Of a stretch of 64,000 bases of DNA, positions 56,696-64,000 are shown in pieces. Positions within the stretch are counted from its first letter, which is position 1, and every line of letters starts with the position of its first letter. The position numbers were made by a program, and so were the translations under genes. Under the pieces are notes generated by a model that did not search any database, was not told the DNA's origin, and was given only the letters and a program-made list of their open reading frames with translations. Source of the DNA: Streblospio benedicti (lineage: Eukaryota > Annelida > Polychaeta > Spionida > Spionidae); NCBI GenBank assembly GCA_019095985.1, contig CM032661.1, forward strand, positions 998,477-1,062,476. The letters run 5' to 3'.

Positions 56696-58284
56696 CGGTC
56701 ACAGCAGGAAAGTCAGGTGAGTCCAACAGGAGATCATGTTTATTCAGTCACGCAGACTGCACAGTAGTATCTGGAGCCTCCTACTAGTGCATGGACAAAG
56801 ATGAAGAATTTTCATATGTTTATGATGACTATTTAAGTGTACATTATTACTGAATAGATCACTTGATAAATCTTCTTCATGTGTCCTAGGGGAGTCTTCG
56901 TGAGAACTGAAAGGGTTGATGTTGATCTATTGAAAGTCAGATTTATGCATAGGTCGTCAAGTTTTTTCCTTTTTGTTTTTCAGACGCCATAACAGTGATC
57001 AAGCAGGGGTGTCATCGAGACGTCATAGTCGCCTTTCAAATACAGTCCCACCCAATGTCCCAACTAACCTTCAAATAGCAACCACAACAGCTACCGTACC
57101 ACAGCCAAAACTCATGTCTCCAGTAGTAAATATCATGTCTCCAGTTCATGAACAGAATAGCACTTCAAATTCATCCCCTAAACAGCATTCACCCACAAGT
57201 CCCCAAGAAATTATGTCCACATCTCCACAGGAAAATCCAGATCGCAGGAACTACTATATGGACTTGGCAGGCATTGATCATGATCCAAAAGACAGTGTGG
57301 AAAATAAAGTACTCAATACCTCTGCACCTGCAGCAGTAGTAACAATGGACTCTCCCAACATTGTTGATACTGCGGTGGCAGCAAAGCCGTCAACAGAAAA
57401 GGCGGAGAGAAAGCATAAATCGCGCAAAAATCGTGATAAGCGCGGTCGGGCTGGACAGGAGGACGTTGTGACTGCCCTAATCCCCGTCGGCCCACAGTTA
57501 GTTAGTTGTGAGAGGGCCGCTGAACAGTTAGTGGGACCTTTGCTGGATACTGCAGCAGCAGCAGCGAAAGTCGCAGCTTCTGCGGAGCCATCGCCAGGCG
57601 TGTCTCCGAGGTTGTCGTCTGTCCCAAGGACGCGTGGAGGTCACCGCATCAGGCCAGTCAGCTCGCCAGATCTCATCGATGTCTCACCGCACCACCAGAG
57701 GCGCCACAAGCACAGAGACAAGCAGCATGCTCGAGCAATGCAACAGGTAAACGCGCAGAAAAACTGATTTATTGTAGATTATGATTATTTGTGGAGCTTT
57801 GAAATATTCATGACAGTTTTGTATGATATAATATTACCTTGATTTGCATTTTTTTTTTAAATTCTACTCTCACTGTATTGACATAGCTGAAGAGACATCT
57901 TCCATTTTTACCTGACGGGACTCAAACTCACAGTCTTTTCAGCTATGTCAATACAGTGGCAGGAGCTTGCTTGGCAGAACAGTGAGAGTAGAATTGAATT
58001 CACAAGCAAAACTTGGGGGGAAAATATATACAGTTATTCATTTTTTTTTAAATTATGGATAGTGCAAGTAAGTACTGTAGATTAAATGTGTAGTACTTTT
58101 TCTAGTTTTATATATGTGAAATTATACTTTCCAGGTGGCGGCATGGATTGAGAGGGAGCATGCTGTGGCTCATCCTGTCAACCCCATGATGGCAGACTGT
58201 CGGGGGGAGCAGCTGGTTATTCAACATCATCATATCCATGAGCATCACCACCACCATCATTACCACCATTACCACCAAGCGTAG
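15987..58284 (+). CDS. nkd: Naked cuticle homologue, Wnt/Dishevelled antagonist, complete
   Basis: Ten exons join in phase: 15987-16011, 17011-17075, 45064-45130, 47408-47541, 54626-54721, 55111-55227, 55741-55944, 56484-56716, 56984-57746, 58135-58284 (TAG), giving 617 aa. Naked cuticle proteins bind Dishevelled through an EF-hand region and damp canonical Wnt signalling. The start MGKFHSKHG matches vertebrate NKD (MGKLHSK) and keeps Gly2 for N-myristoylation. VVLPPLD (about 54) matches VALPPEK. ECGVSVAGSDKQEWAFTLYDFD plus LLKSLYDAV (about 100-142) is the EF-hand (loop 119-130), followed by KLKLTVSPD. RRNYYMDLAGID lies at about 404. The C-terminus is His-rich (HHHIHEHHHHHHYHHYHQA), as in human NKD1. 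Residues about 292-306 are 15 Gln. Most middle exons are markedly GC-richer than the introns. Intron 2 is 28 kb. One candidate extra exon at 31608 is listed separately. Confidence 0.95.
16915..16960. repeat. (CAATA)n pentanucleotide repeat
   Basis: CAATACAATACAATAC, then further CAATA/AAATA units, in nkd intron 1, about 50 bp before exon 2. Confidence 0.9.
17160..17215 (-). mobile_element. tRNA-like fragment (B box)
   Basis: The minus strand carries GGTTTAGTGAATGG (A-box-like) and then a clean B box GGTTCAATTCC in CCATGGGTTCAATTCCTGG. The spacing is too short for a full tRNA; probably a SINE remnant. Confidence 0.4.
17565..17702 (+). mobile_element. pogo/Tigger-like MITE, right part shortened
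   Basis: TACACTAGAACCTTTCTATT at the left with TA flank; interior GGTGGTCTCTATACAGAGG, TTTATGAAGGTTTGGGAGC; ends near CAATATTTACTG, lacking the usual last repeat units. In nkd intron 2. Confidence 0.7.
20512..20819. mobile_element. Short MITE with GTTCACATG ends, copy B
   Basis: Begins TGTTCACATGG and ends GCATGTGAAC. It shares ordered blocks with the copy at 11789-11954 but carries extra internal sequence (about 140 bp more). An internal GTTCACATAGTGGAAAATCG corresponds to GCTCACGTAGCGGAAAAATT in copy A. In nkd intron 2. Confidence 0.65.
27821..27990 (-). mobile_element. pogo/Tigger-like MITE, inverted copy
   Basis: CAGTAAAAACTCCAATTAAG to GGAGAGGTTCACTG, TA on both sides. Interior TAATAAGACTACTTTTCAC, CCCAAACCTTCATAAA as in the other inverted copies. 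In nkd intron 2. Confidence 0.75.
27993..28057. mobile_element. Second small TIR element abutting the MITE
   Basis: Shares the TA between itself and the previous element. Starts CAGTGGAACCTGTCTTATGT; the right arm TGTCCACATACGACAGG with GTTCC pairs with the left GGAACCTGTCTTATGTGGACA. The CAGTGGAACCT end resembles the neighbouring family, so it may be a distinct subfamily that jumped into the TA of the first. Confidence 0.5.
31608..31961 (+). CDS. nkd: Candidate alternative exon of nkd (118 codons)
   Basis: A good acceptor (TTGTCTTCTTTGTAG/GAT) opens a 122-codon frame with no stop until TGA at 31974, in phase with exon 2, and visibly less AT-rich than its surroundings. Two donors are possible. 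CAAG/gtaaca at 31887/31888 gives 280 bp and puts the next exon (45064, open only in phase 0) out of frame. AAA/gtaaac after 31961 gives 354 bp and keeps frame. Alternatively the exon ends at its own stop, making a short protein. The peptide starts DLQPKHFINLQREVRRVFGR and contains a basic RRKRR; I do not recognise it in other nkd proteins. Skipping it yields the standard 617-aa product. It could also be a chance open frame. Confidence 0.35.
35430..35490 (-). mobile_element. Possible tRNA-like SINE fragment
   Basis: The minus strand carries TGGCAGAGCACTG (A-box-like) followed after about 20 nt by GGATCAAGGCC, which fits the B-box consensus at nearly all positions. No acceptor stem is seen. Confidence 0.35.
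45131..47407 (+). other. nkd intron 3
   Basis: 2.3 kb of AT-rich intron. No repeats of known family and no open frame of note were seen. Confidence 0.7.
49213..49290 (-). mobile_element. tRNA-derived SINE head
   Basis: The minus strand reads TAGCTGTGTAGATAGG (A-box region), ACACTTGTGACCAGAAGGTC (anticodon arm and variable region) and GGGTTTGATCC (B box), in tRNA order and spacing. Typical of tRNA-derived SINEs of marine invertebrates. Tail not delimited. Confidence 0.6.
53152..53202. repeat. 12-bp perfect inverted repeat
   Basis: TTCCTTGTGGGT at about 53152 and ACCCACAAGGAA at about 53191, 27 bp apart, in nkd intron 4. Confidence 0.6.
54800..54961 (-). mobile_element. pogo/Tigger-like MITE in nkd intron 5, inverted copy
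   Basis: CAGTAGAACCTCCAATTAAG to GAGATGTTCTACTG with TA on both sides; the best-preserved ends of the inverted copies. It lies 79 bp after the exon carrying most of the EF-hand. Confidence 0.8.
55564..55645. mobile_element. pogo/Tigger-like MITE, internally deleted
   Basis: TGAACCTCTATATTGACACC to GAGAGGTTCCACTG followed by TA; only about 80 bp, the two ends with little interior. In nkd intron 6. Confidence 0.65.
56167..56289. repeat. Long hairpin (about 37-bp arms) in nkd intron 7
   Basis: The left arm (56167-56204) begins ATTTTAATTATATAGCTACC and the right arm (56252-56289) ends GGTAGCTATATAATTAAAAT. Arms are nearly perfectly complementary, with a loop of about 47 bp. TCTATGCTTCT occurs on both outer sides as a direct repeat. 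Probably a foldback MITE. Confidence 0.75.
56649..56693 (+). repeat. Pure (CAG)15 coding for polyglutamine in nkd
   Basis: Fifteen uninterrupted CAG codons follow NMDR and precede HGHSRK in nkd exon 8. A shorter CAGCAGCAG with CAT lies about 50 bp upstream. A pure tract is expected to vary in length between individuals. Confidence 0.97.
57861..57994. repeat. Interrupted inverted repeat containing a tRNA-like B box, nkd last intron
   Basis: The left arm ATTCTACTCTCACTGTATTG..AGCTGAAGAGAC (57861-57895) is repeated in inverse orientation at 57933-57994, where about 25 bp (CTGCCAAGCAAGCTCCTGCC region) interrupt it. On the minus strand the centre reads GTGAGTTTGAGTCCCGTCAG, like a tRNA T-arm, so the element may be a SINE that duplicated head to head. 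Confidence 0.6.
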
Positions 58285-60173
58285 ATACACCACCTTTAAT
58301 AATACTTCAGGAATAAATTGTGTTATGAGCATTCGTCTGCAGCTAAAAGGATTGATATGTCTACTGTAAACTATAAGTAAATGTGATGATAAAAGGATTC
58401 TATTATATTTATTAACAGAATCTTCAGATTGAAAAAAAAAATATAAAAATTAAATAAAATGATGTGTTTGACGGATACAATATTAAGTATGAACATTCAG
58501 AGAGTTCTCATTGTTGAACAACACCAAAGAATAACGAAAGTTGAAGAAACTTTGAAGATAAATTTATAAAGAACTGATTAGTCCACAGTGCAAATGAATA
58601 TGAAAATGTATATATTATACATAAACAGTTTTACTTTGTTTTGGGAGTTCAGTTTGATTGGTTTATAAAACATCATTGTGGCTAAATGATTATGGTGTCC
58701 TTTATTTGCTTAAAACAATTTGTGTAACAGTTTATGAAAACATGATTTAGCAGTTGTTAAGATGTTATTTTGTATGTTTGTTAAGATTTTTTTTTTTTAA
58801 TTTGAAAGTGTTACCATTAATGTATAAATGTGAATCTGAAAGATGAGTGTATAAGGTTTGACATTTTATAAATGTCTAAAAATATTAATAAGAAGATTGA
58901 TGTATGAATGGGATGGTCTGGCTTATTAAATTTGTGTAAATATGTATGGTGTGAATAAGCATAATGTTGTGACTACAACTATAAATTCTTCCAGATTATA
59001 TTTACATTAAGTATTGAAGTTTTATTGTAGAATAGATGTAAACTTAGAATCTGCAGAACTTTTTTTTATGCATTTTAAACATTTATTCTACCTCTTTTTT
59101 TTTTACACTTGCAATTTTCATATATATTGTTGATGAGAATTTTTGTGTAGGAAGTTTCTCTATCAAGTCCTTTTGATAGTAAACTCCAAAGTATATTTAA
59201 GATACTAGTTAAGTAAACTAATATATATGTATATGAATGTTCAAAATATTTATATGGGATCAGATTAATTAAGCATATTTACAAATTCACAAATCTATTT
59301 TGGATTTAATATAATTACTCATTATGTTTTTTTACTCAATATTGTTTGTCAATGTGAAATTCACTGTACACAAACAAAAATATTACGTTTCAAATATTTG
59401 TTTTAAAAATATCTTATTTTTACAATTTATGGTTTAAATTTCTGTAGAGCTATTGTATCTTAAAGTTTATGCTCAGTCATAGATATTTGTTCTGAAAAAA
59501 AAATAATATAAAACCTTATGCATGTTCACTTTTAAGTGTAAGGTAATAAATGTTTATAAAAGTCACATACATGTAAATGTACATGTAATTATGTAAATCA
59601 TACTCTACGAGAAAAATCTACGTATCATGAGTTTCCAACTGGAGGGGTTGTATTTATGTCATATTTAATATTGCCGAGATAGGTAATAAAATCTTAGGTA
59701 CACTCACTGTACAAGTTTAATACGTCTAACACAAATCATCCACTCTCTGCCTGCATTGTTTTGGTGTCCAGTTATGAACTATTTGAAAATGATTAATGTT
59801 TCAATGTTTCAATAACTGATATGGAGTCTTTTTTTTTTTTAAATTAACCTTTACGTTGTATTACACACTACTTGTCAAGTCACTGAGCAAAAGCTTTAAT
59901 AGCTATGAAATAAACATGCAGTAAAGAAAAATTGTTCATACATGTTTTTAGTCAGTCATTTTGTAATAGTTTGAGGCAAACTATTGATCAGTATAAATTG
60001 TATATCTGAATATTTTGTGATAGTAGAAAGTGAACAGATTATGTTATCAATGTAAGAACGAACAGATCATATTGCATAATGGTTATGATTGTGATGTTGA
60101 GAAATAGAATGAAACTTTTTGGATATGATGTATTGTTGTTTTTTTGAAAATAAATCTTCAAAGAGGAAATAAA
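58285..60173 (+). other. nkd 3' UTR and poly(A) signals
   Basis: AT-rich, no coding. AATAAA occurs near 58312, and 58450, and strongly at 60149-60154 and 60168-60173; the last pair fits a 1.9 kb 3' UTR. Pumilio-type sites TGTATATA (58608-58615) and TGTAAATA (58935-58942) lie inside. Transcript end is inferred. Confidence 0.5.
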
Positions 60174-61087
60174 ATTTACTTGTATTTGATTCTAAAGAAT
60201 ATGCATATATTTTAATAGTATTTATTCATTTTTATTCAGTGTTAAAAAATATTTAACAAATATGACTAGGTAACAAAAATATAACAAATGGTAATTAAGT
60301 TTGATAACTACCATTGCACACATTAAGAATGAAGAATCAATCTTAAGACAATATTTACATATAAATATTAGATTGCAAATACAAAAGCAGATCCATGTGT
60401 TTAGAATGGAGTTGGTGTACAATAAATGATATGATAGGTTTGCCATGAAAGTAAAATACATTAGTTGAGAAGGGGGGGGGGGGCGTCTGGATCTGTAAAT
60501 AGAATTACATGTATGCTGCTTTGCTACCACAGGTGAAGTACATAACTGGACAATACAGGAATACTGAATATAAGAAAACAATTCTTAATGCTACCAGATT
60601 TCAAAGTATTATTGTAGACATAGTGTTACTGTTACTTATACACTTCTCAAATTTCTTTCAACAATAAATACTTCTTGATCTTTACAAAAATTATTCACAT
60701 CACTGATGCCACCGGGAAAAAATCCACTTTCTATTGACCTAGTGCACCTGCACCTTTCTGTATACCTGTAATTATTGTCTTCATATACCACGTAAATATG
60801 GTCAGTCCACAGCTTTTCTTATCTTTATAAACACGTACCCTACCTCCAAATACATTTGGTAGTCACACTCTATAAAATTCCTTCATGAAAATTATTAGTC
60901 TGGTACTGAAGATACTGTGACCCAAATTTGCCGTACATGTATTTAGTATTACATGTATCTGATAGGATGAGAGCCGAAATAGGCAGTCCGCAGCATTACT
61001 ATATTGATACTGTGACATGTATTTCTTTTGGTATGGCTCTGGCGGTACTACAGAGATACTGCAAGCACCAAATGGCAGTCTGCAGTA
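60174..61087 (-). other. EXOC2 3' UTR with poly(A) signals
   Basis: On the minus strand AATAAA occurs at 60221-60226 and 60231-60236 (TTTATT on plus), about 850 bp after the EXOC2 stop. A run of 12 G lies at 60472-60483 (plus strand). No coding was recognised. The nkd signal on the other strand is only about 50 bp away. Confidence 0.5.
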
Positions 61088-61103
61088 CTAAAGATACTGC
61101 GAG
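60903..61103. repeat. Degenerate repeats around the EXOC2 stop codon
   Basis: Motifs GTACTGAAGATACTGTG (60903), GATACTGTGAC (about 61005), GTACTACAGAGATACTGC (about 61043) and AGTACTAAAGATACTGCG (about 61085) recur, and GGCAGTCCGCAG / GGCAGTCTGCAG occur about 92 bp apart. The last copy spans the EXOC2 stop. Confidence 0.6.
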
Positions 61104-63822
61104 TTTCGTATCCGCTGGTCGGGCTGGAAGCAGGTGAGCATGAAGCGGTAGTACGTCTTGAACTCCACCAGAAGCTCGTGGATCAGGCTACAACATGCAG
61201 AAGTCGGTAGAGAACATCTGTCGTACATTGTAACTTATATTAAGTTTGTGAATCAGAAACTTATTTGCATGTTTCTGCTACGTTTCGTTCGAGGAATGTT
61301 TCCTCTTCAACTGACAAATGTACAGATCTTGTGCAACGCAAGTTTCTACGTCACAAATGATATGTAAGTAATATATGAACATGTATGATGAATCCAAAAT
61401 CTATTAAACAATTTCTGCAAAATTACTTGTCATTTAGAATTGTATTCATGGATTTGTCTTTAACACACAAACACCAGACCATAAAATGTTATCATTGATT
61501 TTTGTGTGTCACATATAAATGTCTGGCACAAAACTTTTCCAATATTCTTGATTTCATAAAATACATAATATACATAGATGTTAAATTTTTGATAATGTGA
61601 GCATTGAAACTTTTAACGTGAAGCATACAAACTCACTTTTCATCTTCTTTATCTTCTATTTCTGGAATGCAGTTCAATGCTTCTTTTAGCGCAGCACTAA
61701 AAATATTACAAGATCATAGATTATATACTAAGTATTACCATGATGTAACATTTTCTTGATTATCTTGTTCATTTGATTTTTAAAAAATTATTTACCATGT
61801 TTCTTCTGTTTTATAATAACCTAAAGCAGCATCCAAAGCAAAGATTTCTAACCGACCCTGAAACAGAACAGAAAATAACACTAAAATCTGAAGATGGTCA
61901 GCTTATAAAATCAGATTATCAACACCTTCAAAGCAAAAATTGATTGGAAGAATAAAAAGAAAAAAAACACAAAAAAACAACAATCACCTGTACTGCACCA
62001 TTTGCACAGAAGGCGGGAATGCATTGAAAAAGTCTTGAGATTTCATCCATAATGTACTCGATGAGTCGATACATGACCCGAGGCACAAACGTGGGGCAGA
62101 TGGAGTACACCTATAAACAGCAGACGTCACAATATTGAACAAGCTACGCAGATGTAGTTCTACGATATTAAAAATGTTTTAATCATATTACGTAGTAATT
62201 TGGTGATATTTTAAAATATTTTGTTTTTAATTTTCATATTAAAATTTAATAAAATTTAAATTGAACTTTTTTACTTTTGATACCATAAACAGCACAGAAA
62301 GAAAACTTAATAGGTTTTTTTATGGAAATTTTTTTCTATGCTATTTACCTCAGCCAATTCATGTAAAAGAGTGAAAAGATTCTCACTTAAATTATACAAC
62401 ATTTTGGACTTTTTGCTACAATAATTCCAAAAGAATAAGATAAAAAGACACAGCTCCTATTAAAATATTAACTTAGCAAATTTAAAAAAAAAAATCAGTA
62501 TTTCAGCTTGAATGGATCTTCTTTGTAGTGAACATTTTTTTAACTTGTACCCTTACCTCTGCATGGACCTGTATAATCCCCATTATAGCCTCCTTCACAT
62601 ACGTCCGCACACCTGGAAAAAAAATCGGATCAAGATCATGACTGGAGAGAAATGTTGCAAGCATTAGAAGTTGGCAAGACAGCACGTACACATACCGGTA
62701 TGAGAATTTTTCATCTCTGCCCTCCATCCAACAGATTACACAACTATGAGACCACAGGCATTCATATAGTTAAAGAAAATGAAAAAAAAGTCTGATAGTT
62801 TTCCATTAGAATCCACCATAAGACACTTATACTTACATGTGCATTTAACACAGTTGTTCCAGTCGAAGTTGCCCTCATACATGTTATGCTCTAGTACGCC
62901 TATTATGGGGTTCGATTTCTCCTCGATATATTTATCAAACAGACGCTCATCTATTGACTGGTAGCACCAAGATGCCGACTGAAAACATAAACCCATAAAG
63001 TAAATTCCACACAAGTATAAACTATAAAAATATTGGACTAATATTTTTGGGGTACTTTCACTTGTTTTTACATATGTTACATCCATCAAATGTGTATAAA
63101 AAATACATTAAACAGTTTTCTTGCAATAACTCAACAATAGCTTTTGAACTGCGAGTATAAGTGTTGAATCTACAGCATGAATATCTATAACTTTACAAGC
63201 AACAGTGTATTGAAAAACATACTCAAATTACATAAATTTTTCTTTGTAAGTAATTCAAATATTGATAAAACATGTTTATTATTAAAATTACTTAAATTTG
63301 CTTCGTAAGTACATGTAATTTGAATATTAGAAGGGTTAACATATTTTTGTACCGCTTGCACTTCCGGTCCAGACGGGTAGCCGTATTTTTCCAGTGCGTC
63401 AACAAGCCGAGGGATGATGTGTACCCGCGTGTGGGTGCAGTTACTCATCATCACGATTAACCGCTTGTCCTGAAAACATCAAACCTCATGCATACATAGT
63501 GATAATAGGAACGTTAAATTGAACACAAAATGGTAGTTCACAATCATTTTTATACATACAGATGGAGTTACATTGCAACAAGTTGTTACACGTATATGTT
63601 GTTATTGCATTTCCCGAAAGTAATGATGTCATATTCACAATTCATATTACAAAGAGAATCTATTCAATGCATGGATAACACTGTACAGTAAATTAAGTTT
63701 GATGTAACCTAGGTAAACCATGACAAGGACTATAGTTTGATATATACACCCAGTGAGCACTCACATAGGATGGCATAGTTTCTGACGGGCCAGGAGAGTA
63801 GAGCTGAGTCACCACTTCGGAT
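61088..63822 (-). CDS. EXOC2: Exocyst complex component 2 (Sec5), C-terminal part
   Basis: Eight minus-strand exons join in phase: 63765-63822, 63353-63469, 62837-62978, 62557-62612, 61988-62110, 61796-61857, 61637-61696, 61088-61187 (TAG at 61088-61090), giving the last 238 residues. Sec5 is a subunit of the octameric exocyst that tethers secretory vesicles at the plasma membrane and is bound by RalA through its N-terminus, which is not in the window. The match to human EXOC2 is collinear: KRLIVMMSNC (human KLLLVLSNC), SIDERLFDKYIEEKSNPIIG (LDQRLFENYIELKADPIVG), YEGNFDWNNC (YAGYFDWKDC), VRTYVKEAIMGIIQVHAE, FVPRVMYRLIEYIMDEISRL, GAVQGRLEIFAL, and LIHELLVEFKTYYRFMLTCFQ. The protein ends DQRIRNSQYL, differing from the human STMMKT end. 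Introns are short compared with those of nkd. The 5' exons continue beyond the right edge. Confidence 0.95.
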
Positions 63823-64000
63823 CTGCATCATAATACGTTAAATACATTATTAATAGTTACTGATATTTTTTAGTCCTAGCTAAAATAAAACATATTCTCT
63901 TATGAAAAAGATTTTCTGAATTACAGATGCAATGATTATTACTGAAAGTAGAAACCACTTGTTCTGAAGTTGAAAGGGAATAGAGTATACTTATACATGA

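Noticed and set aside
56478-56726. Poly-Leu frame antisense to the CAG tract
   Set aside because: Reverse reading of CAG repeats (CTG), not a gene.
60928-61367. Plus-strand open frames over the EXOC2 last exon
   Set aside because: Antisense shadows of the EXOC2 terminal exon and its repeats.

Overview
The window is nuclear DNA of a bilaterian animal, most likely a marine invertebrate. It is AT-rich, has GT-AG introns of 0.1 to 28 kb, carries single genes of families that vertebrates hold as several paralogues (nkd, DOK), and has many short non-autonomous DNA transposons plus tRNA-derived repeats. I cannot fix the phylum from sequence alone.

Four protein-coding genes account for the recognisable coding sequence, and all splice models were built by hand and checked for phase. 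(1) 1466-5296 (+): cathepsin Z/X, a lysosomal cysteine carboxypeptidase; seven exons are present, while the signal peptide and most of the propeptide lie outside the window or are unseen. (2) 7842-13716 (-): a complete DOK-family adaptor of 524 aa (PH, IRS-type PTB and a long tyrosine-motif tail). (3) 15987-58284 (+): a complete naked cuticle gene of 617 aa in ten exons, a Dishevelled-binding Wnt feedback inhibitor, with a 28 kb intron holding one unexplained candidate exon. (4) 61088-63822 (-): the last eight exons of EXOC2/Sec5, an exocyst subunit, continuing past the right edge.

The layout is convergent, divergent, convergent: CTSZ> <DOK NKD> <EXOC2. CTSZ and DOK face each other over about 2.5 kb. 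DOK and nkd share a 2.3 kb head-to-head region. The predicted nkd and EXOC2 polyadenylation signals lie only about 50 bp apart.

Mobile DNA: a 5'-truncated, frame-broken LINE fragment occupies bases 1-1155. Two hAT-like non-autonomous elements sit in CTSZ introns. Ten or so copies of a pogo/Tigger-like MITE (ends CAGTAGAACCTC, TA flanks) are scattered, six of them in about 3 kb of DOK introns. A second MITE family is present in two copies. About seven tRNA-like or SINE-like pieces are also present. I see no bacterial-type systems, CRISPR arrays or rRNA. The genes act in different processes (lysosomal proteolysis, tyrosine-kinase signalling, Wnt feedback, exocytosis); their proximity looks like inherited linkage rather than a functional cluster.
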